From Torymus aiolomorphi (lineage: Eukaryota; Arthropoda; Insecta; Hymenoptera; Torymidae), in assembly GCA_036365515.1 (NCBI GenBank), contig CM070876.1:174245978-174309977 (forward strand): a DNA stretch of 64,000 bases, given 5' to 3'. Of the stretch, positions 60,836-64,000 are shown piece by piece. Under the pieces are notes generated by a model. That model worked only from the letters and a program-made list of their open reading frames with translations. It did no database searches and was not told the DNA's origin. How positions within the stretch are numbered: the stretch's first letter is position 1; each line of letters begins with the position of its first letter. A program made the translations under genes and the position numbers.

Positions 60836-61625
60836 TATATATGATGATATTTTTTATTTGTCCACGCTTAGAGGGTTCAAAAATTAAAAAAAATTGAAGG
60901 CACACCTTCGCGACAAGTTTCTTCTCATTCTATAGGTCATAAAATTTACGAAAAAATTCATGAACATTAGAAAACGGTCTTGCGACACCGTTTTAGAAAA
61001 AAATCCATTTTTTTTATGGAAATTTAACATGGGAGAAATGGACGAAAAGTAGTCACTGATGATGAGCCAATAGTAAGCTTTTAAGTGTGCCAACGAATAT
61101 TCCACAAAAAAGCGATTAAAGTAGATGAAAAGAACTTTAACTTAAGCTAACGATCGTTAAAATCGGTCGGTTTTGCGCAAAATTACGTGCATTTGAAAAT
61201 CGCGAAAAATGACAAAAAATGAGCGATTTTTCCCGAATCCACGTATTTCAATAATTTTTAGTAATTTTTCGCGATTTTCAAATGCACGTAACTTGCGCAG
61301 AACCGACCGATTTTAACGATCTTTAGCTTAAATTAAAGCTCTTTTCATCTACTTTAATCGCTTTTTTGTGGAATATTTGTTGGCACATTTAAAAGCTTAC
61401 TATCGGCTCATCATCAGTGACTACTTTTGGTCCGTTTTTCCCATGTTAAATTTCCATAAGAAAAATAGATTTTTTTCTAAAACGGTGTCACAAGACAATT
61501 TTCACGAGTTTTGTCGTATATTTTATGACCAATAGAATGAGAAGAAACTTGTCGCGAAGGTGTGTCTTCAAAATTTTTTTTTAACCCTCTAAGTCTGGAC
61601 AAATTAAAAATATCCTCTCATATAC
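60836..61625. mobile_element. ~790-bp foldback element
   Basis: Two arms of about 350 bp are imperfect reverse complements about 61235. Shared boxes are TTTGTCCA, CTTAGAGGGTT, CTTCGCGACAAGTTTCTTCT, ACTGATGATGAGCC and ACGTGCATTTGAAAATCGCG. Outer edges carry TATATGA and its complement. Arms differ at many positions, so it is older than 28689-29390. No coding capacity. Confidence 0.75.
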
Positions 61626-62560
61626 GTGTGTGGCTTATTGTACGTATAATACGTAACGATTGTCGGTGCTGACGGAATGTATTTTTTGTGATTGAGTTAT
61701 TGTTGGTTGATTCATCAAAAGTTTTATCTATTGATGATTCCGGTGTGTTTGACAATATGTGTTAAAGATCGTTCCATGAGTTGTCGATATTTAATCTACG
61801 TTTCGATAAGGTGTATTGTTCTAGTAAATCATGATTTATAAAGTTGGTTTAATGTACTTTTAATCTGCAAGTGTTGTCGAGCGTCTGTTTTTGAAACTCA
61901 ATGATTCAGTGTTTCATTAACGGCATTTTATTAACTTAGAATATAGAAACAATGAATTTAGCTTAAATTATTACAAATATAAAAACAAAATAAAAAACTA
62001 CTTTTGATGTGCTTTTACTTTTTTATTTTAACAGAGGCTTTGGTAGCCGCAGTAAATTGAGTTCCGTGATTTTAAAGGCTGCTTCTTTGTCAGTCGTTAA
62101 TTTAACTGCAACATCACTGTATAGATTTACTCACTTATTTTATTTTTATATAGCAAACTAGCCGGGGAAATCGATACTCAAAACGAATATTCCATTCTAA
62201 TTCACCGGGCGGAAAGAACCGGGGGCAAGTTCACGCTCGTAACTCAGCAGTCACGCGAGCGAGCGCATATATACGTATTATGAGAAATTGCATATTAAAT
62301 TATCGTATAAATAAACGTATCACTCCATTTGATCGTAATTAATATTTACAATATATCTAATCGAAGTTCCATTAACGGTTTCCCGCTTCTATACGCTCCG
62401 CACGCGCGCGCAGTTATAGTCTATTTTTCGCGATTGCCTCTTCCTATAAGCATAATATATAACTTACCTCTCGTCCGGGAATTTCACCTCGCGCTTGGTA
62501 AGAATGAAACTCGTAAGACTTCTTGTTAGAAAATTTATAATGTTATTAAAATAAAATAAC
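61626..62560. other. Spacer with small GC-rich patch
   Basis: AT-rich to 62150; a modest GC-rich patch lies at 62180-62270 and 62390-62420. No gene. Confidence 0.3.
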
Positions 62561-62676
62561 CTGAATCCTGACTGGCAGTTTCTGTTTTCCACTTCTGCTT
62601 TTATTATATTGTTCGCCAAATTCTCGACAGCTACTGGCTGCTGGTGAACCGAGCTAGTTCGCTGACTCACTTGCAT
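62561..62676 (-). CDS. Candidate coding exon on the minus strand
   Basis: An open segment of 38 codons starting ATG at 62676 (MQVSQRTSSVHQQPVAVENL), ending QSGF with a donor-like CAG|GTTATT at 62561/62560. Its composition (Q, V, N, E) looks more like real protein than neighbouring frames. The ATG could instead belong to an acceptor (TTTAATAATGCAAG), making an internal exon of about 102 bp. Family unknown. No neighbouring exon found. Confidence 0.28.
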
Positions 62677-64000
62677 TATTAAATGAAAATATACTTTGGT
62701 GTAATTAATTGCAATTTAAATTTAACTGGAACAAAAAGTTTTATTAAATCACAATAATAATAAATGAATATATTATATAGAATAATCCAGAAGTAAAATC
62801 TGTAAAAATCGGCAAATGATCGTTAACATATTTTGGCAAGTGTTAATTATCGTACACGACTACTTTCCGAATTAATCAGTCACCCCCGTTGTACAACTAA
62901 AACCTAAGCCGACTAAAAAAAACCGATATAATTAAGAAAATGTTTAAACCGCTCCGAATAAATTTCGAATTCTCAAAGTAAACTCAATCTTTTTTTTTTA
63001 CCAAACCTGATATAAAACAGCAACGAAACATGAAATACGCACGACTCCAACTACACTTACACATGCATATAAAATCCAATCTAGCTATACCAATCCCATA
63101 CCCGCCAGCGACTGCAAAAAAGCCTCGCGCGGCGCAATTATACTACCGATCGCCGAACCACGCGAAATCGATCACCCCGACCTCGAAAATGCGCGGGAGC
63201 TGCGCACGCGCGTATCACGCGATAATCGCTTCTCTCTCTCTCTCTCTCCCCTTCAAACTTATAATCCACGATACTCTCTCTCTCTCGAGCAAGCTGCCGG
63301 CGCTGCTGCAGAGAGAGATCCTCTCTCGCTCGTTACGCGCGGTTAGGCGCTCGTTACAAGATCGCCGCTCGCGCGCGAGTTAATTAGAAAACAAACATAA
63401 AGTTTGCCGAGCGGGCCCCGTTATACTCTCTCGGCGCGCGGATTTATGGGAACGCGAGGCGCGAATGATCTGGTCCGCGAGAGAGCTCAAGCGGTGACCG
63501 GTTATACTACCGGCTGCGCGCTTTATGAAATGGTGTACGTACGTGTGTGTGTGTGTGCGAGTACTCGCATAGTTAAAAAGAGCGGGTTAATAAAACGCCT
63601 AACGCGGTGTCTACGAGCTTAGGTGGCCGTGATTGAGATATAAGAGCGAATTCGGAAAATTTATTGGATTAGATGGGGGGGAGGGGAGGGAGTTATAGAG
63701 AAGTTTCCAGAAAGAATCTGGAGAGTGGTTGTAAATCTGTTTGTTCGGCGGAAAATTAATAACGATCGTTCTTTAGGATCTTCCAGTTTACCGCTTTTTT
63801 TTGCTGGTTTGTTTGTATGTACGAGTGATAACGGATATTCAATAAAATTATGGGTTCATTGGAGCATTGGATAATCTTTGGGTTGACGTTAAAACTCGCA
63901 GATTTTATATGCGTAATATGGTAATCTTTAATTGCATACAATCGTATCGGATATAGATAAAAATTATCAGTTCGTTATCGTATAATATGCATTTGCCATT
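62677..64000. other. GC-rich island (62890-63760) and end of window
   Basis: The left shoulder 63001-63060 has 18 C, 6 G, 27 A and 9 T. The core has CT runs (63231-63247, 63272-63283) and CGCG words. The right shoulder 63661-63720 has 24 G and 3 C. The last 250 bases are AT-rich with nothing recognised. Confidence 0.45.

Overview
The window looks like nuclear DNA of an insect, most likely a hymenopteran. The evidence is introns with GT-AG borders, an intact mariner, a multi-exon Tigger/pogo-type transposon, many TA-flanked MITEs and foldback elements, and AT-rich DNA broken by short CpG- and GA/CT-rich islands. The assignment to Hymenoptera rests on general look, not on a diagnostic gene. Host coding content is very low. 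I can support the 3' end of one gene (1-647), one complete small gene (a 115-aa F-box protein with a C-terminal membrane segment, 58479-58826), and a few isolated candidate exons (33380-33434, 57747-57897, 62561-62676 on the minus strand, and two possible 5' leader exons ending at 9426 and 22487).

Layout. 1-650 is a gene tail with a TTAA-flanked MITE in its 3' UTR. 1.5-5.1 kb is repeat-rich, with an intact mariner (2154-3446), a 235-bp MITE sitting inside a degenerate ~175-bp tandem array, and a lone Tigger-like terminus. 5.1-13.9 kb is mostly AT-rich; it contains three GC-rich islands, a perfect 152-bp-arm palindrome (9869-10178) and a 290-bp MITE (12525-12814). 13930-18224 is a complete-looking 4.3-kb Tigger/pogo-type transposon whose transposase can be read across six coding exons plus one leader exon on the minus strand. 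From 18.7 kb to the end the DNA is a string of GC-rich islands every 1-3 kb separated by AT-rich spacers, with foldback elements inserted among them (28689-29390, 39370-39858, 45767-47091 with a nested MITE, 47403-48360, 49525-49677, 60836-61625).

The strongest unexplained signal is strand composition. Nearly every island has an A/C-rich left shoulder and a G/T- or G/A-rich right shoulder on the + strand, whatever gene (if any) lies there. The pattern is its own reverse complement, so it marks bidirectional sites such as divergent promoters or enhancers, or replication start zones. A second recurring signal is a hammerhead-like hairpin core (CYGAWGAG, stem, GAAACGT) in three unrelated-looking repeats at 9.9-10.1, 29.7 and 48.2 kb.

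The genes do not form a pathway. Most of the window is transposon biology plus what looks like a large non-coding, possibly regulatory, region.
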